64,000 nt of DNA, taken from assembly GCA_963815355.1 (NCBI GenBank), contig CAWFGJ010000002.1, positions 1 to 64,000 of the forward strand, in the 5' to 3' direction. This document shows, piece after piece, positions 18,546 through 29,502 of the stretch. The notes below the pieces were generated by a model, which was given only the letters and a program-made list of their open reading frames with translations, was not told the origin of the DNA and did no database searches. The DNA comes from JAPUEK01 sp963815355 (GTDB lineage: Bacteria; Pseudomonadota; Alphaproteobacteria; Rhodobacterales; Rhodobacteraceae). Position numbers and translations under genes: made by a program. The number at the start of each line of letters is the position of its first letter. The first letter of the stretch is position 1.

Positions 18546-20492
18546 TTAAATCATCAACTGTTGCCCCAACTCGATCACCCGGTTGGTGGGCAGGCGGTAA
18601 AAGTCCGTCGCATCCGCTGCAGACCGCGCCAGTGACCGGTAGACCCGCTCTTGCCACAAGGGCAAACCGCCCTTGGCCGAGGATTTGAACGACCGCCGGT
18701 TCAGAAAGAACGAGGTGGTCATGATGTCAAACTTGATGCCCTTCTTGCGGGCAAGGGACAGGGCCTTGGGCACGTTCGGCTCTTCCATATAGCCGAAGTT
18801 CAGGTCGATCCGGGTAAAGCGTTCGGAAATCGGGGTGATCTCCAGCCGGTCTGCATCCCGCACATAGGGGCTGGTCGACATGTTCACCCCAACGATCAGG
18901 TTGCGGGCGTGCAGCACCTGATTGTGCTTCAGGTTATGGGTCAGGGCCGCCGGGGCCATCTCGGGGTCAGAGGTCAGGAACACCGCCGTCCCCGGCACAT
19001 CGACCAGCCGCCCGGATTTGGCCAGCATCGCGGCCAAGGCTACGACCGTCACCGCTCCGCGCCGGGCTTGGGCCTGCACATGGGCCGTGCCGCGCATCCA
19101 TGTCCACATCAGCAGGATCATAGAGGCCGCAATCAGAATCGGGATATAGCCGCCATCGACGATCTTGATCGCGTTGGCGCCCAGAAACAGCGTCTCAATC
19201 AGCAACAACGGCCCGATCACCACCAAGGCCCCCCAAAGCGGCCATTTCCACGCCCGCCGGAACAGCACAAAGGCAAGGATGGAGGTGATCACCATATCCC
19301 CCGTCACCGCGATTCCGTAGGCCGAGGCAAGGTTGGTCGACGATCCGAAGGCTATCACCAAAACCACCACGCCAATCGCAAGGATCTGGTTCACCTTGGG
19401 CAGATAGATCTGGCCATACTGGCTTTCCGAGGTGTGCAAAATCTCCAGCCGCGGCAAAAGACCCATCCGCACGGCCTGCTTCATCATCGAGAACGCGCCC
19501 GAAATGACCGCTTGGCTGGCGATAACCGTGGCGCAGGTGGCCAACAAGACCAAAGGCAGCAAGAACCAATCCGGCGCCATCAGGAAGAACGGGTTAGAGG
19601 CCGCCTCCGGATGGGCCAGCACCAAGGCCCCTTGGCCAAGGTAAGACAGGGTCAGCGCGGGAAACACCAAAATACCCCAGGCAATCCGGATCGGCTTGCG
19701 CCCGAAATGGCCCATATCGGCATAAAGCGCCTCACCACCGGTCACGGCCAGAAAAACCGAACCCAGCACGATGAAGGACGCCAGCCCGTTGGTCGCCAGA
19801 AACCGCAGCGCGTGGACCGGGTTCAGCGCGGTCAGGATCGACAGATCATCGCCTACATGCATGGCCCCCATCGCGGCCATCACCAAGAACCACAACACCA
19901 TGATCGGCCCGAACAGGATCGACACGGCCTGCGTGCCATGGCGCTGCACCAGAAACAGCCCCAGAATGATCGCCAGCGTCACCGGCACCACATAGCTTTC
20001 AAAGCCGGGTGCGACCAGCGCCATGCCTTCGACCGCCGACAGCACCGACATGGCGGGCGTGATGATCGCATCGCCGAAGAACAGCGAAATCCCCACCATC
20101 CCCAGCCCCAGCAGCCAGGCCGGCCGTTTGCCCAGCGCGTTTTGCACCAAGGCCACCAAAGACAAGGTGCCGCCCTCGCCGTGGTTGTCGGCCCGCATGA
20201 TCAGCACGACATATTTCAGCGTTACAATCAGCGCCAAGGTCCAGATCAGCAGGGAAATCACCCCCACCACATCATCGCGCGTCAACCCGTCGCGGCTGGC
20301 CGCATGGAGGCTTTCGCGCATGGCATAAAGCGGGCTGGTGCCGATATCGCCGTAGACCACCCCGATGCAGCCCAAAACCAGCAGACCAAGCCCCCCATGT
20401 TTTGGGTGAGGATCGGTGGCCGGCAAAGGCGCGTCGGGGCTGGGGTGAGATTCGGTTTTCGCCGCGCTGTCCGAGGGGTTCGGGTCTGACAC
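18546..20492 (-). CDS. kup: Potassium transporter Kup
   Basis: About 648 residues. A 12-TM K+/H+ symporter of the Kup/HAK/KT family, with the N-terminal hallmark VVYGDIGTSPLYA, then the GEGG loop, and a soluble C-terminal domain including YGYMEEPNVP-type sequence. I chose GTG at 20490-20492 because GGGAG lies about ten bases upstream; a longer in-frame GTG at 20522 has no visible ribosome site. It imports K+ under low-potassium or acidic conditions. Confidence 0.92.
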   Translation of the reverse strand: MSDPNPSDSAAKTESHPSPDAPLPATDPHPKHGGLGLLVLGCIGVVYGDIGTSPLYAMRESLHAASRDGLTRDDVVGVISLLIWTLALIVTLKYVVLIMRADNHGEGGTLSLVALVQNALGKRPAWLLGLGMVGISLFFGDAIITPAMSVLSAVEGMALVAPGFESYVVPVTLAIILGLFLVQRHGTQAVSILFGPIMVLWFLVMAAMGAMHVGDDLSILTALNPVHALRFLATNGLASFIVLGSVFLAVTGGEALYADMGHFGRKPIRIAWGILVFPALTLSYLGQGALVLAHPEAASNPFFLMAPDWFLLPLVLLATCATVIASQAVISGAFSMMKQAVRMGLLPRLEILHTSESQYGQIYLPKVNQILAIGVVVLVIAFGSSTNLASAYGIAVTGDMVITSILAFVLFRRAWKWPLWGALVVIGPLLLIETLFLGANAIKIVDGGYIPILIAASMILLMWTWMRGTAHVQAQARRGAVTVVALAAMLAKSGRLVDVPGTAVFLTSDPEMAPAALTHNLKHNQVLHARNLIVGVNMSTSPYVRDADRLEITPISERFTRIDLNFGYMEEPNVPKALSLARKKGIKFDIMTTSFFLNRRSFKSSAKGGLPLWQERVYRSLARSAADATDFYRLPTNRVIELGQQLMI

Positions 20493-20559
20493 GGATGGTA
20501 ACTCCCAAAGGGTTGCCGACACTTATGCCTGTGTCTGACCAAAGGCAATCGCACTTTGC

Positions 20560-21216
20560 TTAGAGCAAGGCGATGATCCGCGCCGCTTCGTCGCGGGGGT
20601 GGGTCAGCGGCGCGCGGTCTTCGCCGGGGAAGAATCGCGCGCGGGTCGCGGTTGGCATCGGGGCCGGGGTGGTGATCAGCACGCGCGGGCCGACCTTGGC
20701 GGTCTCGGCCTGCCAGCTGCGCGCAAGCGCGATTTGGGCGGCCTTGGTCGCCCCATAGGCGCCAAAGAATTTCTCGCCACCGCGCGGGTCATCCAGAAAC
20801 AGCGCGGTGCCCTTGCCGGCCCGCAACAAAGGCTCCACCATCGGGATCAACGCGCCGGTCGCGCGCAGGTTGGTGGCGATGGATTTCTCGAAATCCTTGG
20901 CATCCAGCGACCCCATCGGCGCCAGCGGTGCCACATGCACCGCCGGATGCACCCAAAGATCCAGCTTGCCCCAGCGGTCATGCACCGAACGGCACAGATG
21001 GCGCATCGCGTCCTCGTTGGTGACATCCATCGGCGCCAGCGTCAGCGCACCCGCACCGGGCAGGCCCAGCGCCTTGACGCGGTCGTCCAGTTCTTCCAAC
21101 GCGCCCACGGTGCGCGCCACTGCCACCACATGCCAGCCGCGCGCGGCCAGTTGTTCGGCCAAAGCGGCCCCGAGCCCCCTTGAGGCGCCGGTGATCAGGG
21201 CGATTTTGTCGGTCAT
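20560..21216 (-). CDS. SDR family NAD(P)-dependent oxidoreductase
   Basis: A 218-residue short-chain dehydrogenase. The Rossmann start has the TGASRGLGAALAEQ glycine motif near residue 10, and the catalytic YxxxK is GAYGATKAA. The usual catalytic Ser position is less obvious (LFLDDPRGG), so activity is not certain. It ends 67 bases before kup on the same strand. The substrate is unknown. Confidence 0.8.
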   Translation of the reverse strand: MTDKIALITGASRGLGAALAEQLAARGWHVVAVARTVGALEELDDRVKALGLPGAGALTLAPMDVTNEDAMRHLCRSVHDRWGKLDLWVHPAVHVAPLAPMGSLDAKDFEKSIATNLRATGALIPMVEPLLRAGKGTALFLDDPRGGEKFFGAYGATKAAQIALARSWQAETAKVGPRVLITTPAPMPTATRARFFPGEDRAPLTHPRDEAARIIALL

Positions 21217-21252
21217 GGGCAGGCTCCGTATAGGGTGGTCGTGTCGGCAGAG

Positions 21253-21307
21253 CGCCGGGGGCTTCGCGCCCCCGGACCCCCGCGGGATATTTAAGGACAG
21301 AAAATAG
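21253..21307. repeat. Rhodobacteraceae-type intergenic repeat with hairpin
   Basis: CCGGGGGC (21255-21262) and GCCCCCGG (21268-21275) form a hairpin, followed by ACCCCCGCGGGATATTTAAG. I recall this layout, a GC hairpin then CCCCCGNGGGATATTT, as a dispersed intergenic element in this family. It sits between DUF1801 and the SDR and may act as a terminator. Confidence 0.5.
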
Positions 21308-21318
21308 GGGCGGCGGCG

Positions 21319-21693
21319 TCAGGGCTTTCCATAGCCGGCGGTGAGTTCGGTTTGGCGGGTCTGGACGATCTTTGCCACCAGCGCGTCGGGCAGGGGCGTG
21401 GACGGGGTGAAGAGCACGCCACTTTTCGAAGTTTTGAAGCCTTTGCAGTCTTCATTGAGCAGGGGCATGACCGAGCCTGAGTGCGGGTAAAGGCCGAGGT
21501 GCTTTGCAAAGGCGGCATAGCCTGCGACCATCTTGCCCTTGGGCCCCGGCTGGCGAAAGCCGGGCATGGCGTAGGACAGGCATTCGCTGTGGTCGGGCAA
21601 GAGCGCGCGCAAGGTGGCGCGCAGCTTTTGCAATGCGGCCCGTTGATCGTCGGGAAGCCGGGAGAGATAGGCCTCGACTTCCGCGACGGTCAT
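21319..21693 (-). CDS. DUF1801 (YdhG-like) protein
   Basis: 124 residues with the DUF1801 pattern: LSRLPDDQRAALQKLRATLR, ECLSYAMPGF, VAGYAAFAKHLGLYPHSG and the C-terminal SGVLFTPSTPLP. Related proteins include the iron-chaperone-like Fra family, but the role here is unknown. The ATG (21691-21693) overlaps the purF stop (ATGA) once the purF frame is corrected, so the two are probably coupled. Confidence 0.83.
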   Translation of the reverse strand: MTVAEVEAYLSRLPDDQRAALQKLRATLRALLPDHSECLSYAMPGFRQPGPKGKMVAGYAAFAKHLGLYPHSGSVMPLLNEDCKGFKTSKSGVLFTPSTPLPDALVAKIVQTRQTELTAGYGKP

Positions 21694-23166
21694 TCGGCGG
21701 CCTTCATCTCAAACCCTTCTGCGATCTTGTCGGAGGGGATCACGGGGTAGTCGCCCGAGAAGCAGGCGTCGCAATAGCGCGGAGACGCCGGATCGCGGCC
21801 CCCCGGCTTCGCCCGCCGCGCGGTAAAGCCCGTCGAGCGAGATGAATTTCAGGCTGTCCACGCCGATCCATTGGCGCATTTCTTCCTCGCTCATCGTGGC
21901 CGCGAGCAGCTTGGCGCGTTCGGGCGTGTCGACGCCGTAAAAGCAGGGCCAGGCCGTGGGCGGCGAGGCGATGCGGAAGTGGACCTCGGCGGCACCCGCC
22001 TCAAGGATCATGTCCTTGATCTTGCGGCTGGTGGTGCCGCGCACGACCGAGTCGTCGACAAGGATCACCCGCTTGCCCTTGATCAGCGCGCGGTTGACGT
22101 TCAGCTTCAGGCGCACGCCCATGTTGCGGATGGATTCCGTCGGCTCGATGAAGGTGCGGCCCATGTATTGGTTGCGGATGATCCCCATCGCATAGGGGAT
22201 GCCGCTTTCCTGGCTGAAACCGATGGCCGCGGGGGTGCCGCAGTCGGGCACCGGGCAGACCAGATCGGCATCAACCGGGGCTTCGCGCGCCAGTTCCACC
22301 CCGATCTGGCGGCGCGTCTCATAGACCGAGCGCCCGCCGAGGATGCTGTCGGGGCGGCTGAAATAGACGTGCTCAAAGATGCAGAACCGCGATTTGGCCG
22401 GGGCGAAGGGGCGGGTGCTTTCCACCTTGTTGCCCTCGATCACCACCATTTCGCCCGGCTCGATTTCGCGCACGAAATCGGCACCGATGATATCCAACGC
22501 GCAGGTTTCCGACGACAGCGCCCAGCCAGAATCGCCGATCCGGCCCAGCACCAGCGGGCGCACGCCCAAGGGGTCGCGCACGCCGATCAGCTTGGTGCGC
22601 GTCATGGCCACGACGGAAAACGCGCCCTCGACCCGGCGCAGCGCGTCCTTGATCCGTTCGGAGATGTTCTTCTGGATCGACCGCGCCATCAGGTGGATGA
22701 TGCATTCGCTGTCGGAGGAGGATTGAAAGATGCTGCCGCGTTCGATCAACTCACGGCGCAGGGCGGCGGCGTTGGTCAGGTTGCCGTTATGGGCGATCGC
22801 CGCCCCACCCATCGAGAATTCGCCAAAGAAGGGCTGCACATCGCGGATCGCGGTGGCGCCCTTCGACCCGGCGGTCGAATAGCGCACATGGCCGATGGCC
22901 AGCGAGCCGGGCAGGGTTTCCATCACATCTGGCTTGGTGAAATTGTCGCGCACATAGCCAAAGCGGCGGGCCGAGTTGAACCCGCTTTCGCTGTGATAGC
23001 TGACGATGCCGCCAGCCTCTTGCCCGCGGTGTTGCAGGGCGTGCAGGCCAAGGGCGACGAAGTTGGAGGCATCGGTCACCCCGATCACGCCGAAGATGCC
23101 GCATTCTTCCTTCAGCTTGTCGCTGTCATCAAACGGAGCAAAGGGGTGGGCGGGGAAGCGGCGCAT
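21690..23166 (-). CDS. purF: Amidophosphoribosyltransferase, frameshifted near the C-terminus
   Basis: The first committed step of purine synthesis (PRPP plus glutamine to phosphoribosylamine). The start at ATG 23164-23166 is preceded by GGAG; a GTG at 23199 is less likely. A short propeptide leads to catalytic Cys in EECGIFGV. The PRPP loop is VILVDDSVVRGTTSRK. After ISLDGLYRAAGEAGG the frame shifts at six C's (21799-21804, G's in the gene). With one base less it continues RYCDACFSGDYPV and ends at 21690 with an ATGA overlap. Repaired length is 491. It belongs to the radA-cvpA-purF group. Confidence 0.92.
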
Positions 23167-23273
23167 GGGCACTCCGAATCCTGAGGGGTTGTTGCGCACC
23201 GTTTAGGGCCATTGGCCGGCAGTGTCACGCCCCGAATGACCGGGACGTGCTGCAATGCAGCGCAACCCTTGCG

Positions 23274-23870
23274 TCAGTTGCCCGCAGCCGGGGCTTCGAC
23301 CGTTGGCGTGGCATTGCCACCGGTGCAGGCTTTGGTCAGGTCGTTATAGCGCGACAGGATCCAGTTCGGCGCATCATCGGGCACGGCCGCGTCGATATTG
23401 CCCTGAAATGACGCGAAAATCTTGGCCGAGCGGCTGTCGTCGACCATCGGCACCGTGTTGGCGGCCACCGCGCGGTCATAGACCAGAAACGCCACGCCGA
23501 CCAAAACGATCCCGCGCAGCACGCCGAACAGAAAGCCAAGCCCCTGATCCAGCCCACCAAGCGCCGACCGCTGCACCACCGAAGAAAACAGCGGCGTGAA
23601 CAGCGAGGCAAGGATCAGCCCGACCGCAAACACCGCCGCAAAGGCCGCGATGATCGACAATTCGCAACTGTCGCCCAGAAAATCGCCCAAGACCGGGATT
23701 TCCTTGATCAGCGGCTGTGCCGAGGGCGCGAAGATAAAGGCAAGGAACGCCGCCCCCACCCAACCCGCAATCGCCATCGCCTCGCGCACAAGGCCCCGCG
23801 AATAGGCGAGAATCGCGGACAGCAGGATCACAACTGCGACCACACCATCAATTACGGTAAAACCATCCAT
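23274..23870 (-). CDS. cvpA: CvpA family membrane protein
   Basis: 198 residues with four predicted membrane helices and the CvpA family core (YSRGLVREAMAIAGWVGAAF, LGGLDQGLGFLFGVLRG). E. coli CvpA is needed for colicin V production and stress tolerance, and is linked to purF. Here too it lies between radA and purF, on the same strand. It acts in the inner membrane; the molecular activity is unknown. Confidence 0.9.
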   Translation of the reverse strand: MDGFTVIDGVVAVVILLSAILAYSRGLVREAMAIAGWVGAAFLAFIFAPSAQPLIKEIPVLGDFLGDSCELSIIAAFAAVFAVGLILASLFTPLFSSVVQRSALGGLDQGLGFLFGVLRGIVLVGVAFLVYDRAVAANTVPMVDDSRSAKIFASFQGNIDAAVPDDAPNWILSRYNDLTKACTGGNATPTVEAPAAGN

Positions 23871-23888
23871 CTTTCGCTCCCGCCTGCC

Positions 23889-25247
<1,359 letters not shown>

Positions 25248-25277
25248 ACCCCTTCCTGCCCCGAAAGCGTCTGCGCC

Positions 25278-25718
25278 TCAAGCCCTGCCGGGCGCGTCCA
25301 GATGCGGCTCGCGGAACGACAGCACCAGTGAGGCAAGGATACAGCCGCTGAACAGATACAGCCCCCAGCCGGTTTCGATGGTGACATAGCCCGCGCCCTT
25401 CGCGATCACGACATAAAGCGCGATCAGAAACACATCGGCCATCGCCAGCTTGCCCATCACATGCAACACGGGCAACACCGCGCGGCTCAGCAAACCAAAC
25501 TGCACCAGCGCCAGCCCCGCCACCTTGGCATAGGGCGCGAAAATCGCGAGAAACGTCACCAGCAACGCCAGCACCGCATCGGTGGCCCAAAGCGACTGCA
25601 ACCCGGTGATGACCGAGATTTCATCCATCCCGAACACGGGCAACAGCGCGGCCCGCAGCAAAGGCGCAAACCACGCAACCGGGAACAGGACCAACAGGGC
25701 AAGATTGGCGTATTTCAT
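25278..25718 (-). CDS. PqiA-like (paraquat-inducible protein A) membrane protein
   Basis: 146 residues with four membrane helices and a single PqiA half: start MKYANLALLVLFPVAWFAP, then FAPYAKVAGLALVQFGLL. Full PqiA has two such units plus zinc fingers, so this is a reduced version. PqiA proteins work with MCE-domain lipid carriers, and mla genes lie within 2 kb. That link is inference. The gap to radA is 30 bases. Confidence 0.75.
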   Translation of the reverse strand: MKYANLALLVLFPVAWFAPLLRAALLPVFGMDEISVITGLQSLWATDAVLALLVTFLAIFAPYAKVAGLALVQFGLLSRAVLPVLHVMGKLAMADVFLIALYVVIAKGAGYVTIETGWGLYLFSGCILASLVLSFREPHLDAPGRA

Positions 25719-25762
25719 TGCGCCTAGATGACCCGGCCCCGTTTGCCCGTCAAGTCGCGCGC

Positions 25763-26530
25763 TCACTTTCCGGGCTTGGGCAGGGCCACCACATTGGCGT
25801 CGCGCACCTCTTCATGGTCGAACGCATAGCCAAGGGTCGGCAGAATTTCCTTAAGATCCGCCTCCAACCGCTTGATTTGCAACTGGGCCTGCCGCTCCTC
25901 GGCCTCTATGTCGGTCAGCCAGCGGCGCAACTCTTCGCAGGTGTGACGCGCCACGCTTAGCCGGTCGGTCAGGGCCTGCACCTCTTCCTGCCGCTGCTTC
26001 AGAAAGGTCTTGGCCCGGTTCACCTTTTCTTCGGAATAGGCGCGGGCAAGGTCGCGGGTCTCATGGCTCATTTGCGCGGCCAGTTGCAGCAACTCTGGCT
26101 CCAGATGCTGGAAATCGGGGTGGGCGCGCAGATGGTCCATCCGGGCGCGCATCGCATCAAATTCGGCCGACAGGGCAAAAACCCCGGCCCGGTCGGCGGC
26201 ATGGGCCTGCCGGTAGGCGCGGCTGACATCCTCCATCCCCATCGCAAAGGACCGATGGCTGCGCTCCAGCCGCGCCATCCGCAGGTTGGACGGCAGAAAG
26301 ATCACCAGCATGACCACCAGCACGGTCAGCCCGATCTGGACCCACATTCCCGCCTGCGGCAGCGCCGCCCCGCCGAAAAACAGCGCGATCTGCGGCCAAG
26401 GCAACAGCCCGAACGTCGCCGCGATTGTCGCGCCCACCAACGCCAAAGCCAGAACCGCCACCACCCCCTGCGCCACCGTCTGCATCACCCGTTGCGCGCC
26501 GACGAACCCCTTAAAAACCTGCCCTGGCAT
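25763..26530 (-). CDS. Membrane-anchored coiled-coil protein, unknown function
   Basis: 255 residues from ATG 26528-26530. Two hydrophobic segments (about residues 17-41 and 62-82) are followed by a long, charged, predicted coiled coil (ERSHRSFAMGMEDVSRAYRQ, EEKVNRAKTFLKQRQEEVQA). I recall relatives in Rhodobacteraceae annotated as 'DNA repair protein', probably from proximity to radA; nothing visible supports an enzyme. No gene is seen in the 202 bases upstream. Confidence 0.72.
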   Translation of the reverse strand: MPGQVFKGFVGAQRVMQTVAQGVVAVLALALVGATIAATFGLLPWPQIALFFGGAALPQAGMWVQIGLTVLVVMLVIFLPSNLRMARLERSHRSFAMGMEDVSRAYRQAHAADRAGVFALSAEFDAMRARMDHLRAHPDFQHLEPELLQLAAQMSHETRDLARAYSEEKVNRAKTFLKQRQEEVQALTDRLSVARHTCEELRRWLTDIEAEERQAQLQIKRLEADLKEILPTLGYAFDHEEVRDANVVALPKPGK

Positions 26531-26732
26531 TCTGTCCCCTGCACTTGTCCACCCAACCCGAGAAACCACGTTTCCAAATTGGGGCGAAATTGCAACGAAT
26601 TTTAGGCATGTGGCTGAATACCCAAGACAAAACGCAGTGGATAAGCTGCGGTGTTGCCGTTTGGGAAACAATGGCGCAAGCCCGGTGCGAACCGCTGCGG
26701 CTTGGTCGCCGCCGCGGAATCAGGCGGCCGCC

Positions 26733-27479
26733 TTAGCGCACCGACGCGATCGGCCCTTCGGCCCGCCCGTGGATGAACTGCTGCACATAAGGATCTGATG
26801 TCGCGTCCATTTCCGCGACTGGCCCGGTCCAGCGGATCAACCCGTCATGCAGCATCGCCACCCGGTCGGCAATCGCGCGAACGGACGACATGTCATGGGT
26901 GATCGTCATGGCCGTGGCCCCCATCTCGACCACGATCTCCCGGATCAATTCGTTGATCACACCGGCCATGATCGGGTCAAGCCCGGTGGTCGGCTCATCG
27001 AAAAAGATGATCTCGGGGGTCGCCGCAATCGCCCGCGCCAGACCCACCCGCTTTTGCATGCCGCCCGACAACTCGGCCGGGAACTGGTCGGCCACCTCAG
27101 GCTTCAGCCCGACCCGGCGCAGCTTTTCCACCGCAATCGCGCGCGCCTCATCGCGTGACCGCTTTAACGGCCCGCGCAGCAGACGAAACGCCACGTTTTC
27201 CCAGACCTTGAGCGAGTCAAACAACGCGCCGCCCTGAAACAACATACCGAACCGCGCCAGAAACGCCTCGCGCTCGGCCTTGGCGGTGTCTTCACCGTCC
27301 AGCGTGATCCGCCCGCCATCGGGCTGAACCAACCCAAGGATGCTTTTCAGCAGCACCGATTTGCCGGTCCCCGACCCGCCGATCACCACCATCGACTGCC
27401 CGCGCGGGATCACCAGATCAATGCCCCGCAAGACCTTGTTTTCGCCAAAGGTTTTGGTCACACCGCTAAGCTCGATCAT
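26733..27479 (-). CDS. mlaF: Mla lipid transporter ATPase MlaF
   Basis: 248 residues starting MIELSGVTKTFGENKVLRG. Walker A is GGSGTGKS, the signature ELSGGMQKRVGLARA, Walker B EIIFFDEPTTGLDP and the switch His in TITHDMSSVR. 'SGGMQKR' and TTGLDP are typical of MlaF/Ttg2A. It powers phospholipid movement with MlaE. The ATG overlaps the MlaE stop (ATGA). The MCE partner mlaD is at 9.4 kb. Confidence 0.9.
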   Translation of the reverse strand: MIELSGVTKTFGENKVLRGIDLVIPRGQSMVVIGGSGTGKSVLLKSILGLVQPDGGRITLDGEDTAKAEREAFLARFGMLFQGGALFDSLKVWENVAFRLLRGPLKRSRDEARAIAVEKLRRVGLKPEVADQFPAELSGGMQKRVGLARAIAATPEIIFFDEPTTGLDPIMAGVINELIREIVVEMGATAMTITHDMSSVRAIADRVAMLHDGLIRWTGPVAEMDATSDPYVQQFIHGRAEGPIASVR

Positions 27480-28267
27480 GATGAGAACATCACAGAGGTC
27501 AGCAGGAAATTCGCCGCAAGGATAAGGATAGAGGCCGCCGCCACCGCCGTCTTGGTGGCCCCGCCCACACCCTGCGCCCCGCGCCCCGACCGCATCCCGT
27601 AATAACAACCGATCAGCGTGGCAATGAACCCGAACACAGCGCCTTTGACCAACGAAGACCCCACATCCGCAGGCTCCAGAAAGTCCAGCGTGTTCTGGAT
27701 ATAGGTCGCGCGGTTGAACCCCAACTGCTCGGTCCCCACCAGAAACCCGCCCATGACCCCGATCACATCACCCACCGCCACCAGCAAGGGCACGGTCAAC
27801 ACCCCGGCAAGCACGCGCGGCACGGTCAGATACTTCATCGGATGGGTGGACAAGGTGACCAGCGCGTCGATCTGCTCGGTCACTTTCATCGTGGCGATCT
27901 CTGCGGCGATGGAGGACGTCACCCGTGCCGCCACCATCAGGCCCACCAACACAGGGCCCAATTCGCGCACCATGCCAATCGCCACGATCTGCGGCACCAC
28001 CGCCTCGGCCGAGAACCGCTGCCCCCCGGAATAGATCTGCAACGCCAAGGCGCCCCCGGTGAAAATGGCCGTCAGCCCCACGACGGGCAAAGACAGCCAG
28101 CCCACCTGCAACAACGCCAGCAGAAACTCGCGCGTATAAAACGGCGGGCGCAGCAGATTAGCCACGGTCTCGGCGGCATAAATCGCGATCCGCCCCAGCC
28201 CTGCCAAAGCCGCCAACACCGGGCGGCCAATGCCCGCCAATGTCCCGCTGATCAGCGCAGCACTCAC
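27476..28267 (-). CDS. mlaE: Mla lipid transporter permease MlaE
   Basis: A 263-residue MlaE/YrbE-family permease with five or so membrane helices and the family motif VPRVLAGVLTVPLLVAVGDV, plus MVRELGPVLVGLMVAARV. The start is GTG 28265-28267, overlapping the alr stop (GTGA); the stop overlaps mlaF. Inner membrane, lipid transport. Confidence 0.9.
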   Translation of the reverse strand: MSAALISGTLAGIGRPVLAALAGLGRIAIYAAETVANLLRPPFYTREFLLALLQVGWLSLPVVGLTAIFTGGALALQIYSGGQRFSAEAVVPQIVAIGMVRELGPVLVGLMVAARVTSSIAAEIATMKVTEQIDALVTLSTHPMKYLTVPRVLAGVLTVPLLVAVGDVIGVMGGFLVGTEQLGFNRATYIQNTLDFLEPADVGSSLVKGAVFGFIATLIGCYYGMRSGRGAQGVGGATKTAVAAASILILAANFLLTSVMFSS

Positions 28268-29313
28268 GCCGCACCCTCGGTATAGCGGCGCAGATAGCGC
28301 GGCCCGAGACTGGTCAGGATCTCATAGCCAATCGTCTCGGCCGTGTCGGCCAGATCATCAACCCCCTGATACGGGCCCAGAATATCCAGACTGCGCGGCA
28401 CCTCGCGCAGGTGCGTGATATCCACCGTGATCATGTCCATCGACACCCGGCCGATCAGCGGGCAGGGCGTGTCGCCATCCCACAACATCGCGGTGTTCGA
28501 CAAGCGCCGCGTCAGCCCATCGGCATAGCCAGCGGCCACCGTGGCCACCATCGTGGGCGCTTCAGCCTCCCAACCGCAGGCATAGCCAACGGTCTCACCC
28601 GGCTCGACCCGGCGCACCTGAATGACCGGCAAGGACAGCGAGACAACCCGCAACGCCGCCTCATAAGGGCGGCCGCCATACAGACCCACCCCCGGACGCG
28701 TCAGATCAAAATGATAGCGCGGCCCCAGCAGGATGCCGCCCGTAGCCGCAAAAGAGCGCGGCACACCCGTGCCATCGGTCATCACATGGAACCGCGACAA
28801 CTGCGCCTCGTTCATCGGGTGGTCCGGCTCATCGGCACAGGCCAGATGCGACATCAACAATTCCGGCCCGGCCTCCAGAACAAAGGGCGCGACCGCCTCC
28901 CATTCCGTTTCTTCCATGCCCAGCCGATTCATGCCCGTGTCCAGTTGCACGCCAAAGGCATGACCGGGCAGCGCCTCCAGATGGCGCGTCACCTGATCCA
29001 GACTGTTCAGCATGGGCGTCAGGTCCAGATCGCCGATCATATCGGTATCGCCCGCCATATGGCCCGACAGCACGCAAATCTGCGGCCCCGGTCCCAGCGA
29101 CTGGCGCAAGGCCGCGCCTTCCTCGGCAAGCGCCACAAAGAACCGCCGCGCCCCCGCCCGGGCCAAGGCCCGCGCCACGCGTGTTACACCAAGCCCATAG
29201 GCGTCGGCCTTCACCACGGCGGCGGTCTGCACACCGGTTGCGGAAGCCTTGTCCAGCGCGCGCCAATTGGCGGCGAGGGCGTCGAGATCAATGGAGAGTG
29301 TCGCTGTGGCCAT
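28264..29313 (-). CDS. alr: Alanine racemase
   Basis: A 349-residue PLP enzyme making D-alanine for peptidoglycan. The PLP-binding Lys is residue 35 in AVVKADAYGLG; the opposing catalytic Tyr is in ETVGYACGWEA. The C-terminal beta domain contains RVSMDMITVDIT. It is the first gene of an alr-mlaE-mlaF transcript joined by 4-base overlaps. The 189 bases upstream to dnaB hold GC-rich hairpins and AAGATC repeats but no gene. Confidence 0.94.
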   Translation of the reverse strand: MATATLSIDLDALAANWRALDKASATGVQTAAVVKADAYGLGVTRVARALARAGARRFFVALAEEGAALRQSLGPGPQICVLSGHMAGDTDMIGDLDLTPMLNSLDQVTRHLEALPGHAFGVQLDTGMNRLGMEETEWEAVAPFVLEAGPELLMSHLACADEPDHPMNEAQLSRFHVMTDGTGVPRSFAATGGILLGPRYHFDLTRPGVGLYGGRPYEAALRVVSLSLPVIQVRRVEPGETVGYACGWEAEAPTMVATVAAGYADGLTRRLSNTAMLWDGDTPCPLIGRVSMDMITVDITHLREVPRSLDILGPYQGVDDLADTAETIGYEILTSLGPRYLRRYTEGAA

Positions 29314-29502
29314 AAGCTGGTTTTGACAGGCGGGCGGTCAGGGTCAAGGGGGAATTCGCAACCGCCCGTGTCAGGGCAAAGTCCGCCGGAATATTGCAGG
29401 CAAACCCGCCGGGCCATCGGGCCAGCGGCCCGGCCCGGCAGAAGATCCAGGGAAGATCAAAAGAAGATCGAAAGAAGAGCCCGGAACAAAGCCTTGCGGG
29501 GT

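Noticed and set aside
18651..20489. 612-codon plus-strand frame opposite kup
   Set aside because: Gln/His/Arg-rich composition is typical of antisense to a GC-rich membrane protein gene.
21253..21307. Insertion-sequence end
   Set aside because: There is no transposase and no paired inverted repeat; it resembles a dispersed intergenic hairpin element.
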